Below, piece after piece: positions 23,777-38,250 of a stretch of 64,000 bases of DNA. Made by a program: the position numbers and the translations under genes. Positions within the stretch are counted from its first letter, which is position 1. Every line of letters starts with the position of its first letter. Source of the stretch: Acanthosoma haemorrhoidale (Eukaryota; Arthropoda; Insecta; Hemiptera; Acanthosomatidae); assembly GCA_930367205.1 (NCBI GenBank), contig OV884011.1:40313754-40377753 (forward strand). The letters are read 5' to 3'. The notes beneath the pieces were generated by a model that did no database searches, was not told the DNA's origin, and was given only the letters and a program-made list of their open reading frames with translations.

Positions 23777-26320
23777 TTCTGCAAAAGAAAACATATAAAT
23801 TAGATGGATTGTGGGCCAAAATGAGGAAAATATAGAAAGTATTACACTTTTTAAAGAACATGTGGGTGAGTGTTTTTGTGATCTTTGGAAGGGGGGCGGG
23901 TAATCCTATGAAGCCTTTTTGTTTTGATACCACCCATGATATATTTGCATCCACAAGTTTTTAGGCTTTATACTATGAAGCTCTTTTGCTGGGCGAATAA
24001 ATTGTGTATAACAGAAATGAATGAGCACAATTATTTTTCCAGGTTATTAGTACGCTATTACTTAAGAAGAAGTTTCATCGCAATAATTTTATGAAATGAT
24101 GGATTTCTTAATATTTTTCCAATTCGTAATTTTATTATTCTAAGAACTTACAACTTTGAAATTATGAAAAGTAAGTAGATACCTCGCAGAAAAAAGCATT
24201 ACTTTTTATTATTAAGAGGTACAGAACATAAACAAACTTGAGACCAACTGAATCCATAACAAAACGCGACCAAGAAGTAGATATTTTAAAAGATTTGGAC
24301 TGGCTCAGGATGAAAAGAGGTTCATTTGAGTATTGTCTGTCAACTAGTGTTGGTAGATCCTAAAAGAACGAGGTGGATTCAGTAACAGCACCCGTACAGC
24401 GTTTAAGGATTCAAGAGGGTGGGTGGGATTCATGCCATGCCCCCCGTAGCCCAAGTATTACTCACCTTTGCGGCTTAGAAGAGGCGAGGTATGAGCTGAT
24501 ACGGGCAAGAGGACTCTACAATTAGAAAGAGTCAAAAATGCTCTTGTGTTATTTGGATATTACGGCAACTATCGGCCTTTAGCCTAATTATTGAAGATTC
24601 GGCCAATTACAAGACATCCGTTTAGGACATGAAGAGAGGAGCAAGAAAAGGATCTATGAGCACTCATGATTAAGCTACATAAACAGGAGAGAACACTATA
24701 GACTGTGCGAAACACGTGGTCACTGAAGGTAGGTGAACTTCCAAGAGCACTAAGAAGAAATAGTTGAAAATCTAGTTTATTTATTATTTTCTCAAACGAA
24801 ATATTTAAATTTAAGTTTTCCCCTTTGAGCTCCCTACCACGGCACACTACAAAGTTGGCTACTATTCTTTAAACGTTTATATGTAATAATTATTGTACTC
24901 ACCTTAGTTAGTAGATATCTCAAGTAGCAGTGGCTTCAGTTGAGTATAGCTCCTATCTCGGCAACGTTTCCTTCAGTGTCCAGGTACGAACTGACCTTTC
25001 TGGGGAGGGTGCATGGGGCGTACCACCCCTCCCCTCTTTTTAGTAGAAAGTGCATCTTCCTCTAGGTATATGGAGGGGGTGTGGAGTTCATTTTAAACAT
25101 TTTAAGAATACTACTTTTTTTTTATATTGCCATAATCACTTGACTCGGAATCAGACCTACTTGAACTCACCACTATTCTTTTAGCTCAGTTACACAAATA
25201 TATTTTGTTTATGTAGAATAGATCCCACAAGAATTACCAAATATTTCAAAGAAACTTTAATTATCTCAAACTTGATTGGAAAATTGCAACAGAATATCAA
25301 ATGCACCTAGTCGGATGCAATAAACACCCTTATCCTTTTAATAATGTAAACTTTTAGTACCAATAATGTTAGCAAATGTTTATTTTTAATACCTATTGAT
25401 GAACTGACAGGACTTTTTTTCTCAACAGATATAGATTCACTTTCTGATCCAACTAATGATTAATCGTATAATCCTCAAACATATCAAAATATGCTGGCTA
25501 AGTGTTGAATACGATTATAACCCGTAAAGTAGTACCAGTGAATGTTAACGTGGATAAAAGTTGTACTATATTTTTACGTTTTACTTCAAAAGGTATAAAA
25601 ATGAACAATAAATTCCTTAGCAGTTTAATTAGCAATAAAACAGGCATCATGCAAGACAAGTTAAATGTAACACGTGTACATTTACTAGATGAAGCAGAGA
25701 AAGATGCTTTGGCCTTAAAAAAGGACCTTAGGAAAAAGTTACCTTTTCCATTCCCCCCAATCATTCTGTTCATCCTCGTCCCGGCTTAGATGCCATAAAC
25801 TAGTGGACCATAATTGGCAACACCTCTTATTCTACAGGGTAGATAGATGATAACCCTACAAATATATTTACCTCCCCTTCCATTAAAAACCTTCACAGGC
25901 TTTGGAAACCAATTATTTTTTAGCTAAACTACAAGTAAATCATGCACAATAGATTTATCTGGTATTTTTAGGTTAATGAATAAGAAGGTTATTTTTAAAA
26001 ATATTTATTTTAGAATCAATTATAATGAGCCAATTACAATCTCATACATGAGAAATCCCCTTATATTTATAAAAGGATATACATTTATATCTATTACACA
26101 TTAAACTATAGAACATTCAAAGCGTCAGTTTAAAAATTAAAATTAATTTGTACAATTAAATGTAACTAATACAATAGTGTGATTTACCATTAATGTCCAA
26201 ATTTTACATTACACTGATAACATAAAAACAAAGAAATACTATTCTATTAAACATAATAGAAAAAAATTTAACAACATTATATAGGATACAATATCAAGAA
26301 TATTTACAAATTACACAGCT

Positions 26321-26736
26321 TCAGTTGACTCTCTCACAAGCATCGATCCAATCATTGTAGACATCGATTGGTTCCGTTAAAAAATGGGCTGACGTCTGAA
26401 AATCTTCTCTGCAAACTCTGCATTTGATTGTCCCAACAGAAAATTTCCGTTCTCTACAAAATGAGAATACATTTGAGTAAATGAAGATTTGAATAAATAA
26501 GATACTAAATAATCAATAATTGATATATATTTCAATAACAAATTCTTTTACACGGTTTGAGATACATTTAAATTGTTTTTACGATACCAACATAGGTATA
26601 TAAGATAAAAATCAACTTACATAGCAACATCACATGATTTTGGATGGTTGCAGAACGGGCAGTCGAATTCGACGTCAAGGGCAACGATCGTTTTCCTTTT
26701 TGTGGGCGGTTTCCTGCTGCTCTTGCGTCTACCCAT
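26321..26736 (-). CDS. ELOF1: ELOF1, unit 9
   Basis: Exons are the complement of 26621-26736 and 26321-26453, with a 167-bp intron, Glu55 and Thr59. It has GTT for Val18 and TTT for Phe63, as in unit 6. The coding half resembles unit 6 while the upstream half resembles unit 8, so this unit is a mosaic. Confidence 0.93.
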
Positions 26737-29279
26737 TTCTGCAAAAGAAAACATATAAATTAGATGGATTGTGGGCCAAAATGAGGAAAATATAGAAAGT
26801 ATTACACTTTTTAAAGAACATGTGGGTGAGTGTTTTTGTGATCTTTGGAAGGGGGGCGGGTAATCCTATGAAGCCTTTTTGTTTTGATACCACCCATGAT
26901 ATATTTGCATCCACAAGTTTTTAGGCTTTATACTATGAAGCTCTTTTGCTGGGCGAATAAATTGTGTAAAACAGAAATGAATGAGCACAATTATTTTTCC
27001 AGGTTATTAGTACGCTATTACTTAAGAAGAAGTTTCATCGCAATAATTTTATGAAATGGTGGATTTCTTAATATTTTTCCAATTCGTAATTTTATTATTC
27101 TAAGAACTTACAACTTTGAAATTATGAAAAGTAAGTAGATACCTCGCAGAAAAAAGCATTACTTTTTATTATTAAGAGGTACAGAACATAAACAAACTTG
27201 AGACCAACTGAATCCATAACAAAACGCGACCAACAAGTAGATATTTTAAAAGATTTGGACTGGCTCAGGATGAAAAGAGGTTCATTTGAGTTTTGTCTGT
27301 CAACTAGTGTTGGTAGATCCTAAAAGAACTAGGCGGATTCAGTAACAGCACCCGTACAGCGTTTAAGGATTCAAGAGGGTGGGTGGGATTCATGCCATGC
27401 CCCCCGTAGCCCAAGTATTACTCACCTTTGCGGCTTAGAAGAGGCGAGGTATGAGCTGATACGGGCAAGAGGACTCTACAATTAGAAAGAGTCAAAAATG
27501 CTCTTGTGTTATTTGGATATTACGGCAACTATCGGCCTTTAGCCTAATTATTGAAGATTCGGCCAATTACAAGACATCCGTTTAGGACATGAAGAGAGGA
27601 GCAAGAAAAGGATCTATGAGCACTCATGATTAAGCTACATAAACAGGAGAGAACACTATAGACTGTGCGAAACACGTGGTCACTGAAGGTAGGTGAACTT
27701 CCAAGAGCACTAAGAAGAAATAGTTGAAAATCTAGTTTATTTATTATTTTCTCAAACGAAATATTTAAATTTAAGTTTTCCCCTTTGAGCTCCCTACCAC
27801 GGCACACTACAAAGTTGGCTACTATTCTTTAAACGTTTATATGTAATAATTATTGTACTCACCTTAGTTAGTAGATATCTCAAGTAGCAGTGGCTTCAGT
27901 TGAGTATAGCTCCTATCTCGGCAACGTTTCCTTCAGTGTCCAGGTACGAACTGACCTTTCTGGGGAGGGTGCATGGGGCGTACCACCCCTCCCCTCTTTT
28001 TAGTAGAAAGTGCATCTTCCTCTAGGTATATGGAGGGGGTGTGGAGTTCATTTTAAACATTTTAAGAATACTACTTTTTTTTTATATTGCCATAATCACT
28101 TGACTCGGAATCAGACCTACTTGAACTCACCACTATTCTTTTAGCTCAGTTACACAAATATATTTTGTTTATGTAGAATAGATCCCACAAGAATTACCAA
28201 ATATTTCAAAGAAACTTTAATTATCTCAAACTTGATTGGAAAATTGCAACAGAATATCAAATGCACCTAGTCGGATGCAATAAACACCCTTATCCTTTTA
28301 ATAATGTAAACTTTTAGTACCAATAATGTTAGCAAATGTTTATTTTTAATACCTATTGATGAACTGACAGGACTTTTTTTCTCAACAGATATAGATTCAC
28401 TTTCTGATCCAACTAATGATTAATCGTATAATCCTCAAACATATCAAAATATGCTGGCTAAGTGTTGAATACGATTATAACCCGTAAAGTAGTACCAGTG
28501 AATGTTAACGTGGATAAAAGTTGTACTATATTTTTACGTTTTACTTCAAAAGGTATAAAAATGAACAATAAATTCCTTAGCAGTTTAATTAGCAATAAAA
28601 CAGGCATCATGCAAGACAAGTTAAATGTAACACGTGTACATTTACTAGATGAAGCAGAGAAAGATGCTTTGGCCTTAAAAAAGGACCTTAGGAAAAAGTT
28701 ACCTTTTCCATTCCCCCCAATCTTTCTGTTCATCCTCGTCCCGGCTTAGATGCCATAAACTAGTGGACCATAATTGGCAACACCTCTTATTCTACAGGGT
28801 AGATAGATGATAACCCTACGAATATATTTACCTCCCCTTTCATTAAAAACCTTCACAGGCTTTGGAAACCAATTATTTTTTAGCTAAACTACAAGTAAAT
28901 CATGCACAATAGATTTATCTGGTATTTTTAGGTTAATGAATAAGAAGGTTTATATAAAAATATTTATTTTAGAATCAATTATAATGAGCCAATTACAATC
29001 TCATACATGAGAAATCCCCTTATATTTATAAAAGGATATACATTTATATCTATTACACATTAAACTATAGAACATTCAAAGCGTCAGTTTAAAAATTAAA
29101 ATTAATTTGTACAATTAAATGTAACTAATACAATAGTGTGATTTACCATTAATGTCCAAATTTTACATTACACTGATAACATAAAAACAAAGAAATACTA
29201 TTCTATTAAACATAATAGAAAAAAATTTAACAACATTATATAGGATACAATATCAAGAATATTTACAAATTACACAGCT

Positions 29280-29695
29280 TCAGTTGACTCTCTCACAAGC
29301 ATCGATCCAATCATTGTAGACATCGATTGGTTCCGTTAAGAAATGGGCTGACGTCTGAAAATCTTCTCTGCAAACTCTGCATTTGATTGTCCCAACAGAA
29401 AATTTCCGTTCTCTACAAAATGAGAATACATTTGAGTAAATGAAGATTTGAATAAATAAGATACTAAATAATCAATAATTGATATATATTTCAATAACAA
29501 ATTCTTTTACACGGTTTGAGATACATTTAAATTTTTTTTACGATACCAACATAGGTATATAAGATAAAAATCAACTTACATAGCAACATCACATGATTTT
29601 GGATGGTTGCAGAACGGGCAGTCGAATTCGACGTCAAGGGCAACGATCGTTTTCCTTTTTGTGGGCGGTTTCCTGCTGCTCTTGCGTCTACCCAT
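29280..29695 (-). CDS. ELOF1: ELOF1, unit 10
   Basis: Exons are the complement of 29580-29695 and 29280-29412, with a 167-bp intron, Glu55, Thr59 and GTT for Val18. This is the last copy of the Glu55/short-intron type; every later unit is of the Ala55/long-intron type. Confidence 0.93.
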
Positions 29696-32239
29696 TTCTG
29701 CAAAAGAAAACATATAAATTAGATGGATTGTGGGCCAAAATGAGGAAAATATAGAAAGTATTACACTTTTTAAAGAACATGTGGGTGAGTGTTTTTGTGA
29801 TCTTTGGAAGGGGGGCGGGTAATCCTATGAAGCCTTTTTGTTTTGATACCACCCATGATATATTTGCATCCACAAGTTTTTAGGCTTTATACTATGAAGC
29901 TCTTTTGCTGGGCGAATAAATTGTGTAAAACAGAAATGAATGAGCACAATTATTTTTCCAGGTTATTAGTACGCTATTACTTAAGAAGAAGTTTCATCGC
30001 AATAATTTTATGAAATGATGGATTTCTTAATATTTTTCCAATTCGTAATTTTATTATTCTAAGAACTTACAACTTTGAAATTATGAAAAGTAAGTAGATA
30101 CCTCGCAGAAAAAAGCATTACTTTTTATTATTAAGAGGTACAGAACATAAACAAACTTGAGACCAACTGAATCCATAACAAAACGCGACCAACAAGTAGA
30201 TATTTTAAAAGATTTGGACTGGCTCAGGATGAAAAGAGGTTCATTTGAGTTTTGTCTGTCAACTAGTGTTGGTAGATCCTAAAAGAACTAGGCGGATTCA
30301 GTAACAGCACCCGTACAGCGTTTAAGGATTCAAGAGGGTGGGTGGGATTCATGCCATGCCCCCCGTAGCCCAAGTATTACTCACCTTTGCGGCTTAGAAG
30401 AGGCGAGGTATGAGCTGATACGGGCAAGAGGACTCTACAATTAGAAAGAGTCAAAAATGCTCTTGTCTTATTTGGATATTACGGCAACTATCGGCCTTTA
30501 GCCTAATTATTGAAGATTCGGCCAATTACAAGACATCCGTTTAGGACATGAAGAGAGGAGCAAGAAAAGGATCTATGAGCACTCATGATTAAGCTACATA
30601 AACAGGAGAGAACACTATAGACTGTGCGAAACACGTGGTCACTGAAGGTAGGTGAACTTCCAAGAGCACTAAGAAGAAGTAGTTGAAAATCTAGTTTATT
30701 TATTATTTTCTCACGCGAAATATTTAAATTTAAGTTTTCCCCTTTGAGCTCCCTACCACGGCACACTACAAAGTTGGCTACTATTCTTTAAACGTTTATA
30801 TGTAATAATTATTGTACTCACCTTAGTTTGTAGATATCTCAAGTAGCAGTGGCTTCAGTTGAGTATAGCTCCTATCTCGGCAACGTTTCCTTCAGTGTCC
30901 AGGTACGAACTGACCTTTCTGGGGAGGGTGCATGGGGCGTACCACCCCTCCCCTCTTTTTAGTAGAAAGTGCATCTTCCTCTAGGTATATGGAGGGGGTG
31001 TGGAGTTCATTTTAAACATTTTAAGAATACTACTTTTTTTTTATATTGTCATAATCACTTGACTCGGAATCAGACCTACTTGAACTCACCACTATTCTTT
31101 TAGCTCAGTTACACAAATATATTTTGTTTATGTAGAATAGATCCCACAAGAATTACCAAATATTTTAAAGAAACTTTAATTATCTCAAACTTGATTGGAA
31201 AATTGCAACAGAATATCAAATGCACCTAGTCGGATGCAATAAACACCCTTATCCTTTTAATAATGTAAACTTTTAGTACCAATAATGTTAGCAAATGTTT
31301 ATTTTTAATACCTATTGATGAACTGACAGGACTTTTTTTCTCAACAGATATAGATTCACTTTCTGATCCAACTAATGATTAATCGTATAATCCTCAAACA
31401 TATCAAAATATGCTGGCTAAGTGTTGAATACGATTATAACCCGTAAAGTAGTACCAGTGAATGTTAACGTGGATAAAAGTTGTACTATATTTTTACGTTT
31501 TACTTCAAAAGGTATAAAAATGAACAATAAATTCCTTAGCAGTTTAATTAGCAATAAAGCAGGCATCATGCAAGACAAGTTAAATGTAACACGTGTACAT
31601 TTACTAGATGAAGCAGAGAAAGATGTTTTGGCCTTAAAAAAGGACCTTAGGAAAAAGTTACCTTTTCCATTCCCCCCAATCATTCTGTTCATCCTCGTCC
31701 CGGCTTAGATGCCATAAACTAGTGGACCATAATTGGCAACACCTCTTATTCTACAGGGTAGATAGATGATAACCCTACAAATATATTTACCTCCCCTTTC
31801 ATTAAAAACCTTCACAGGCTTTGGAAACCAATTATTTTTTAGCTAAACTACAAGTAAATCATGCACAATAGATTTATTTGGTATTTTTAGGTTAATGAAT
31901 AAGAAGGTTATTTTTAAAAATATTTATTTTAGAATCAATTATAATGAGCCAATTACAATCTCATACATGAGAAATCCCCTTATATTTATAAAAGGATATA
32001 CATTTATATCTATTACACATTAAACTATAGAACATTCAAAGCGTCAGTTTAAAAATTAAAATTAATTTGTACAATTAAATGTAACTAATACAATAGTGTG
32101 ATTTACCATTAATGTCCAAATTTTACATTACACTGATAACATAAAAACAAAGAAATACTATTCTATTAAACATAATAGAAAAAAATTTAACAACATTATA
32201 TAGGATACAATATCAAGAATATTTACAAATTACACAGCT

Positions 32240-32665
32240 TCAGTTGACTCTCTCACAAGCATCGATCCAATCATTGTAGACATCGATTGGTTCCGTTAAG
32301 AAATGGGCTGACGTCTGAAAATCTGCTCTGCAAACTCTGCATTTGATTGTCCCAACAGAAAATTTCCGTTCTCTAAAAAATGAGAATACATTTGAGTAAA
32401 TGAAGATTTGAATAAATAAGATACTAAATAATCAATAAATAAAATAATTGATATATATTTCAATAACAAATTCTTTTACACGGTTTGAGATACATTTAAT
32501 TTTTTTTTTACGATACCAACATAGGTATATAAGATAAAAATCAACTTACATAGCAACATCACATGATTTTGGATGGTTGCAGAACGGGCAGTCGAATTCG
32601 ACGTCAAGGGCCACGATCGTTTTCCTTTTTGTGGGCGGTTTCCTGCTGCTCTTGCGTCTACCCAT
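32240..32665 (-). CDS. ELOF1: ELOF1, unit 11 (first unit of tetramer copy 1)
   Basis: Exons are the complement of 32550-32665 and 32240-32372, with a 177-bp intron, Ala55 and Thr59. It has the short G run upstream, so a 59-codon in-frame extension from 32842 is open. Its counterpart in tetramer copy 2 is unit 15. Confidence 0.93.
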
Positions 32666-35208
32666 TTCTGCAAAAGAAAACATATAAATTAGATGGATTG
32701 TGGGCCAAAATGAGGAAAATATAGAAAGTATTACACTTTTTAAAGAACATGTGGGTGAGTGTTTTTGTGATCTTTGGAAGGGGGCGGGTAATCCTATGAA
32801 GCCTTTTTGTTTTGATACCACCCATGATATATTTGCATCCACAAGTTTTTAGGCTTTATACTATGAAGCTCTTTTGCTGGGCGAATAAATTGTGTAAAAC
32901 AGAAATGAATGAGCACAATTATTTTTCCAGGTTATTAGTACGCTATTACTTAAGAAGAAGTTTCATCGCAATAATTTTATGAAATGATGGATTTCTTAAT
33001 ATTTTTCCAATTCGTAATTTTATTATTCTAAGAACTTACAACTTTGAAATTATGAAAAGTAAGTAGATACCTCGCAGAAAAAAGCATTACTTTTTATTAT
33101 TAAGAGGTACAGAACATAAACAAACTTGAGACCAACTGAATCCATAACAAAACGCGACCAAGAAGTAGATATTTTAAAAGATTTGGACTGGCTCAGGATG
33201 AAAAGAGGTTCATTTGAGTTTTGTCTGTCAACTAGTGTTGGTAGATCCTAAAAGAACGAGGCGGATTCAGTAACAGCACCCGTACAGCGTTTAAGGATTC
33301 AAGAGGGTGGGTGGGATTCATGCCATGCCCCCCGTAGCCCAAGTATTACTCACCTTTGCGGCTTAGAAGAGGCGAGGTATGAGCTGATACGGGCAAGAGG
33401 ACTCTACAATTAGAAAGAGTCAAAAATGCTCTTGTCTTATTTGGATATTACGGCAACTATCGGCCTTTAGCCTAATTATTGAAGATTCGGCCAATTACAA
33501 GACATCCGTTTAGGACATGAAGAGAGGAGCAAGAAAAGGATCTATGAGCACTCATGATTAAGCTACATAAACAGGAGAGAACACTATAGACTGTGCGAAA
33601 CACGTGGTCACTGAAGGTAGGTGAACTTCCAAGAGCACTAAGAAGAAGTAGTTGAAAATCTAGTTTATTTATTATTTTCTCACGCGAAATATTTAAATTT
33701 AAGTTTTCCCCTTTGAGCTCCCTACCACGGCACACTACAAAGTTGGCTACTATTCTTTAAACGTTTATATGTAATAATTATTGTACTCACCTTAGTTTGT
33801 AGATATCTCAAGTAGCAGTGGCTTCAGTTGAGTATAGCTCCTATCTCGGCAACGTTTCCTTCAGTGTCCAGGTACGAACTGACCTTTCTGGGGAGGGTGC
33901 ATGGGGCGTACCACCCCTCCCCTCTTTTTAGTAGAAAGTGCATCTTCCTCTAGGTATATGGAGGGGGTGTGGAGTTCATTTTAAACATTTTAAGAATACT
34001 ACTTTTTTTTTATATTGTCATAATCACTTGACTCGGAATCAGACCTACTTGAACTCACCACTATTCTTTTAGCTCAGTTACACAAATATATTTTGTTTAT
34101 GTAGAATAGATCCCACAAGAATTACCAAATATTTCAAAGAAACTTTAATTATCTCAAACTTGATTGGAAAATTGCAACAGAATATCAAATGCACCTAGTC
34201 GGATGCAATAAACACCCTTATCCTTTTAATAATGTAAACTTTTAGTACCAATAATGTTAGCAAATGTTTATTTTTAATACCTATTGATGAACTGACAGGA
34301 CTTTTTTTCTCAACAGATATAGATTCACTTTCTGATCCAACTAATGATTAATCGTATAATCCTCAAACATATCAAAATATGCTGGCTAAGTGTTGAATAC
34401 GATTATAACCCGTAAAGTAGTACCAGTGAATGTTAACGTGGATAAAAGTTGTACTATATTTTTACGTTTTACTTCAAAAGGTATGAAAATGAACAATAAA
34501 TTCCTTAGCAGTTTAATTAGCAATAAAACAGGCATCATGCTAGACAAGTTAAATGTAACACGTGTACATTTACTAGATGAAGCAGAGAAAGATGTTTTGG
34601 CCTTAAAAAAGGACCTTAGGAAAAAGTTACCTTTTCCATTCCCCCCAATCATTCTGTTCATCCTCGTCCCGGCTTAGATGCCATAAACTAGTGGACCATA
34701 ATTGGCAACACCTCTTATTCTACAGGGTAGATAGATGATAACCCTATAAATATATTTACCTCCCCTTTCATTAAAAACCTTCACAGGCTTTGGAAACCAA
34801 TTATTTTTTAGCTAAACTACAAGTAAATCATGCACAAAAGATTTATCTGGTATTTTTAGGTTAATGAATAAGAAGGTTATTTTTAAAAATATTTATTTTA
34901 GAATCAATTATAATGAGCCAATTACAATCTCATACATGAGAAATCCCCTTATATTTATAAAAGGATATACATTTATATCTATTACACATTAAACTATAGA
35001 ACATTCAAAGCGTCAGTTTAAAAATTAAAATTAATTTGTACAATTAAATGTAACTAATACAATAGTGTGATTTACCATTAATGTCCAAATTTTATATTAC
35101 ACTGATAACATAAAAACAAAGAAATACTATTCTATTAAACATAATAGAAAAAAATTTAACAACATTATATAGGATACAATATCAAGAATATTTACAAATT
35201 ACACAGCT

Positions 35209-35341
35209 TCAGTTGACTCTCTCACAAGCATCGATCCAATCATTGTAGACATCGATTGGTTCCGTTAAGAAATGGGCTGACGTCTGAAAATCTGCTCTGC
35301 AAACTCTGCATTTGATTGTCCCAACAGAAAATTTCCGTTCT
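35209..35341 (-). pseudogene. ELOF1: ELOF1 remnant lacking exon 1, unit 12
   Basis: Coding exon 2 (Ala55 form, with both CRVC cysteines and the normal stop) is intact, but a deletion of about 353 bp has removed exon 1 and its flanks. The junction is acgaag at about 35479-35484, where the left flank (tttacga) meets cttttgctggg. Exon 2 contains no in-frame Met, and half of the zinc ribbon is gone, so no ELOF1 can be made. The predicted promoter (+1 at 36496) is retained. Confidence 0.93.
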
Positions 35342-37824
35342 CTAAAAAATGAGAATACATTTGAGTAAATGAAGATTTGAATAAATAAGATACTAAATAA
35401 TCAATAAATAAAATAATTGATATATATTTCAATAACAAATTCTTTTACACGGTTTGAGATACATTTAAATTTTTTTTTACGAAGTTCTTTTGCTGGGCGA
35501 ATAAATTGTGTATAACAGAAATGAATGAGCACAATTATTTTTCCAGGTTATTAGTACGCTATTACTTAAGAAGAAGTTTCATCGCAATAATTTTATGAAA
35601 TGATGGATTTCTTAATATTTTTCCAATTCGTAATTTTATTATTCTAAGAACTTACAACTTTGAAATTATGAAAACTAAGTAGATACCTCGCAGAAAAAAG
35701 CATTACTTTTTATTATTAAGAGGTACAGAACATAAACAAACTTGAGACCAACTGAATCCATAACAAAACGCGACCAAGAAGTAGATATTTTAAAAGATTT
35801 GGACTGGCTCAGGATGAAAAGAGGTTCATTTGAGTTTTGTCTGTCAACTAGTGTTGGTAGATCCTAAAAGAACGAGGCGGATTCAGTAACAGCACCCGTA
35901 CAGCGTTTAAGGATTCAAGAGGGTGGGTGGGATTCATGCCATGCCCCCCGTAGCCCAAGTATTACTCACCTTTGCGGCTTAGAAGAGGCGAGGTATGAGC
36001 TGATACGGGCAAGAGGACTCTACAATTAGAAAGAGTCAAAAATGCTCTTGTCTTATTTGGATATTACGGCAACTATCGGCCTTTAGCCTAATTATTGAAG
36101 ATTCGGCCAATTACAAGACATCCGTTTAGGACATGAAGAGAGGAGCAAGAAAAGGATCTATGAGCACTCATGATTAAGCTACATAAACAGGAGAGAACAC
36201 TATAGACTGTGCGAAACACGTGGTCACTGAAGGTAGGTGAACTTCCAAGAGCACTAAGAAGAAGTAGTTGAAAATCTAGTTTATTTATTATTTTCTCACG
36301 CGAAATATTTAAATTTAAGTTTTCCCCTTTGAGCTCCCTACCACGGCACACTACAAAGTTGGCTACTATTCTTTAAACGTTTATATGTAATAATTATTGT
36401 ACTCACCTTAGTTTGTAGATATCTCAAGTAGCAGTGGCTTCAGTTGAGTATAGCTCCTATCTCGGCAACGTTTCCTTCAGTGTCCAGGTACGAACTGACC
36501 TTTCTGGGGAGGGTGCATGGGGCGTACCACCCCTCCCCTCTTTTTAGTAGAAAGTGCATCTTCCTCTAGGTATATGGAGGGGGTGTGGAGTTCATTTTAA
36601 ACATTTTAAGAATACTACTTTTTTTTTATATTGTCATAATCACTTGACTCGGAATCAGACCTACTTGAACTCACCACTATTCTTTTAGCTCAGTTACACA
36701 AATATATTTTGTTTATGTAGAATAGATCCCACAAGAATTACCAAATATTTCAAAGAAACTTTAATTATCTCAAACTTGATTGGAAAATTGCAACAGAATA
36801 TCAAATGCACCTAGTCGGATGCAATAAACACCCTTATCCTTTTAATAATGTAAACTTTTAGTACCAATAATGTTAGCAAATGTTTATTTTTAATACCTAT
36901 TGATGAACTGACAGGACTTTTTTTCTCAACAGATATAGATTCACTTTCTGATCCAACTAATGATTAATCGTATAATCCTCAAACATATCAAAATATGCTG
37001 GCTAAGTGTTGAATACGATTATAACCCGTAAAGTAGTACCAGTGAATGTTAACGTGGATAAAAGTTGTACTATATTTTTACGTTTTACTTCAAAAGGTAT
37101 AAAAATGAACAATAAATTCCTTAGCAGTTTAATTAGCAATAAAGCAGGCATCATGCAAGACAAGTTAAATGTAACACGTGTACATTTACTAGATGAAGCA
37201 GAGAAAGATGTTTTGGCCTTAAAAAAGGACCTTAGGAAAAAGTTACCTTTTCCATTCCCCCCAATCATTCTGTTCATCCTCGTCCCGGCTTAGATGCCAT
37301 AAACTAGTGGACCATAATTGGCAACACCTCTTATTCTACAGGGTAGATAGATGATAACCCTACAAATATATTTACCTCCCCTTTCATTAAAAACCTTCAC
37401 AGGCTTTGGAAACCAATTATTTTTTAGCTAAACTACAAGTAAATCATGCACAATAGATTTATTTGGTATTTTTAGGTTAATGAATAAGAAGGTTATTTTT
37501 AAAAATATTTATTTTAGAATCAATTATAATGAGCCAATTACAATCTCATACATGAGAAATCCCCTTATATTTATAAAAGGATATACATTTATATCTATTA
37601 CACATTAAACTATAGAACATTCAAAGCGTCAGTTTAAAAATTAAAATTAATTTGTACAATTAAATGTAACTAATACAATAGTGTGATTTACCATTAATGT
37701 CCAAATTTTACATTACACTGATAACATAAAAACAAAGAAATACTATTCTATTAAACATAATAGAAAAAAATTTAACAACATTATATAGGATACAATATCA
37801 AGAATATTTACAAATTACACAGCT

Positions 37825-38250
37825 TCAGTTGACTCTCTCACAAGCATCGATCCAATCATTGTAGACATCGATTGGTTCCGTTAAGAAATGGGCTGACGTC
37901 TGAAAATCTGCTCTGCAAACTCTGCATTTGATTGTCCCAACAGAAAATTTCCGTTCTCTAAAAAATGAGAATACATTTGAGTAAATGAAGATTTGAATAA
38001 ATAAGATACTAAATAATCAATAAATAAAATAATTGATATATATTTCAATAACAAATTCTTTTACACGGTTTGAGATACATTTAATTTTTTTTTTACGATA
38101 CCAACATAGGTATATAAGATAAAAATCAACTTACATAGCAACATCACATGATTTTGGATGGTTGCAGAACGGGCAGTCGAATTCGACGTCAAGGGCCACG
38201 ATCGTTTTCCTTTTTGTGGGCGGTTTCCTGCTGCTCTTGCGTCTACCCAT
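37825..38250 (-). CDS. ELOF1: ELOF1, unit 13
   Basis: Exons are the complement of 38135-38250 and 37825-37957, with a 177-bp intron, Ala55 and Thr59. The 59-codon upstream frame is open (from 38427). It is flanked on both sides by exon-1-deleted units. It shares the upstream variant ggctttctactatg only with unit 17, its 11170-bp partner. Confidence 0.93.
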
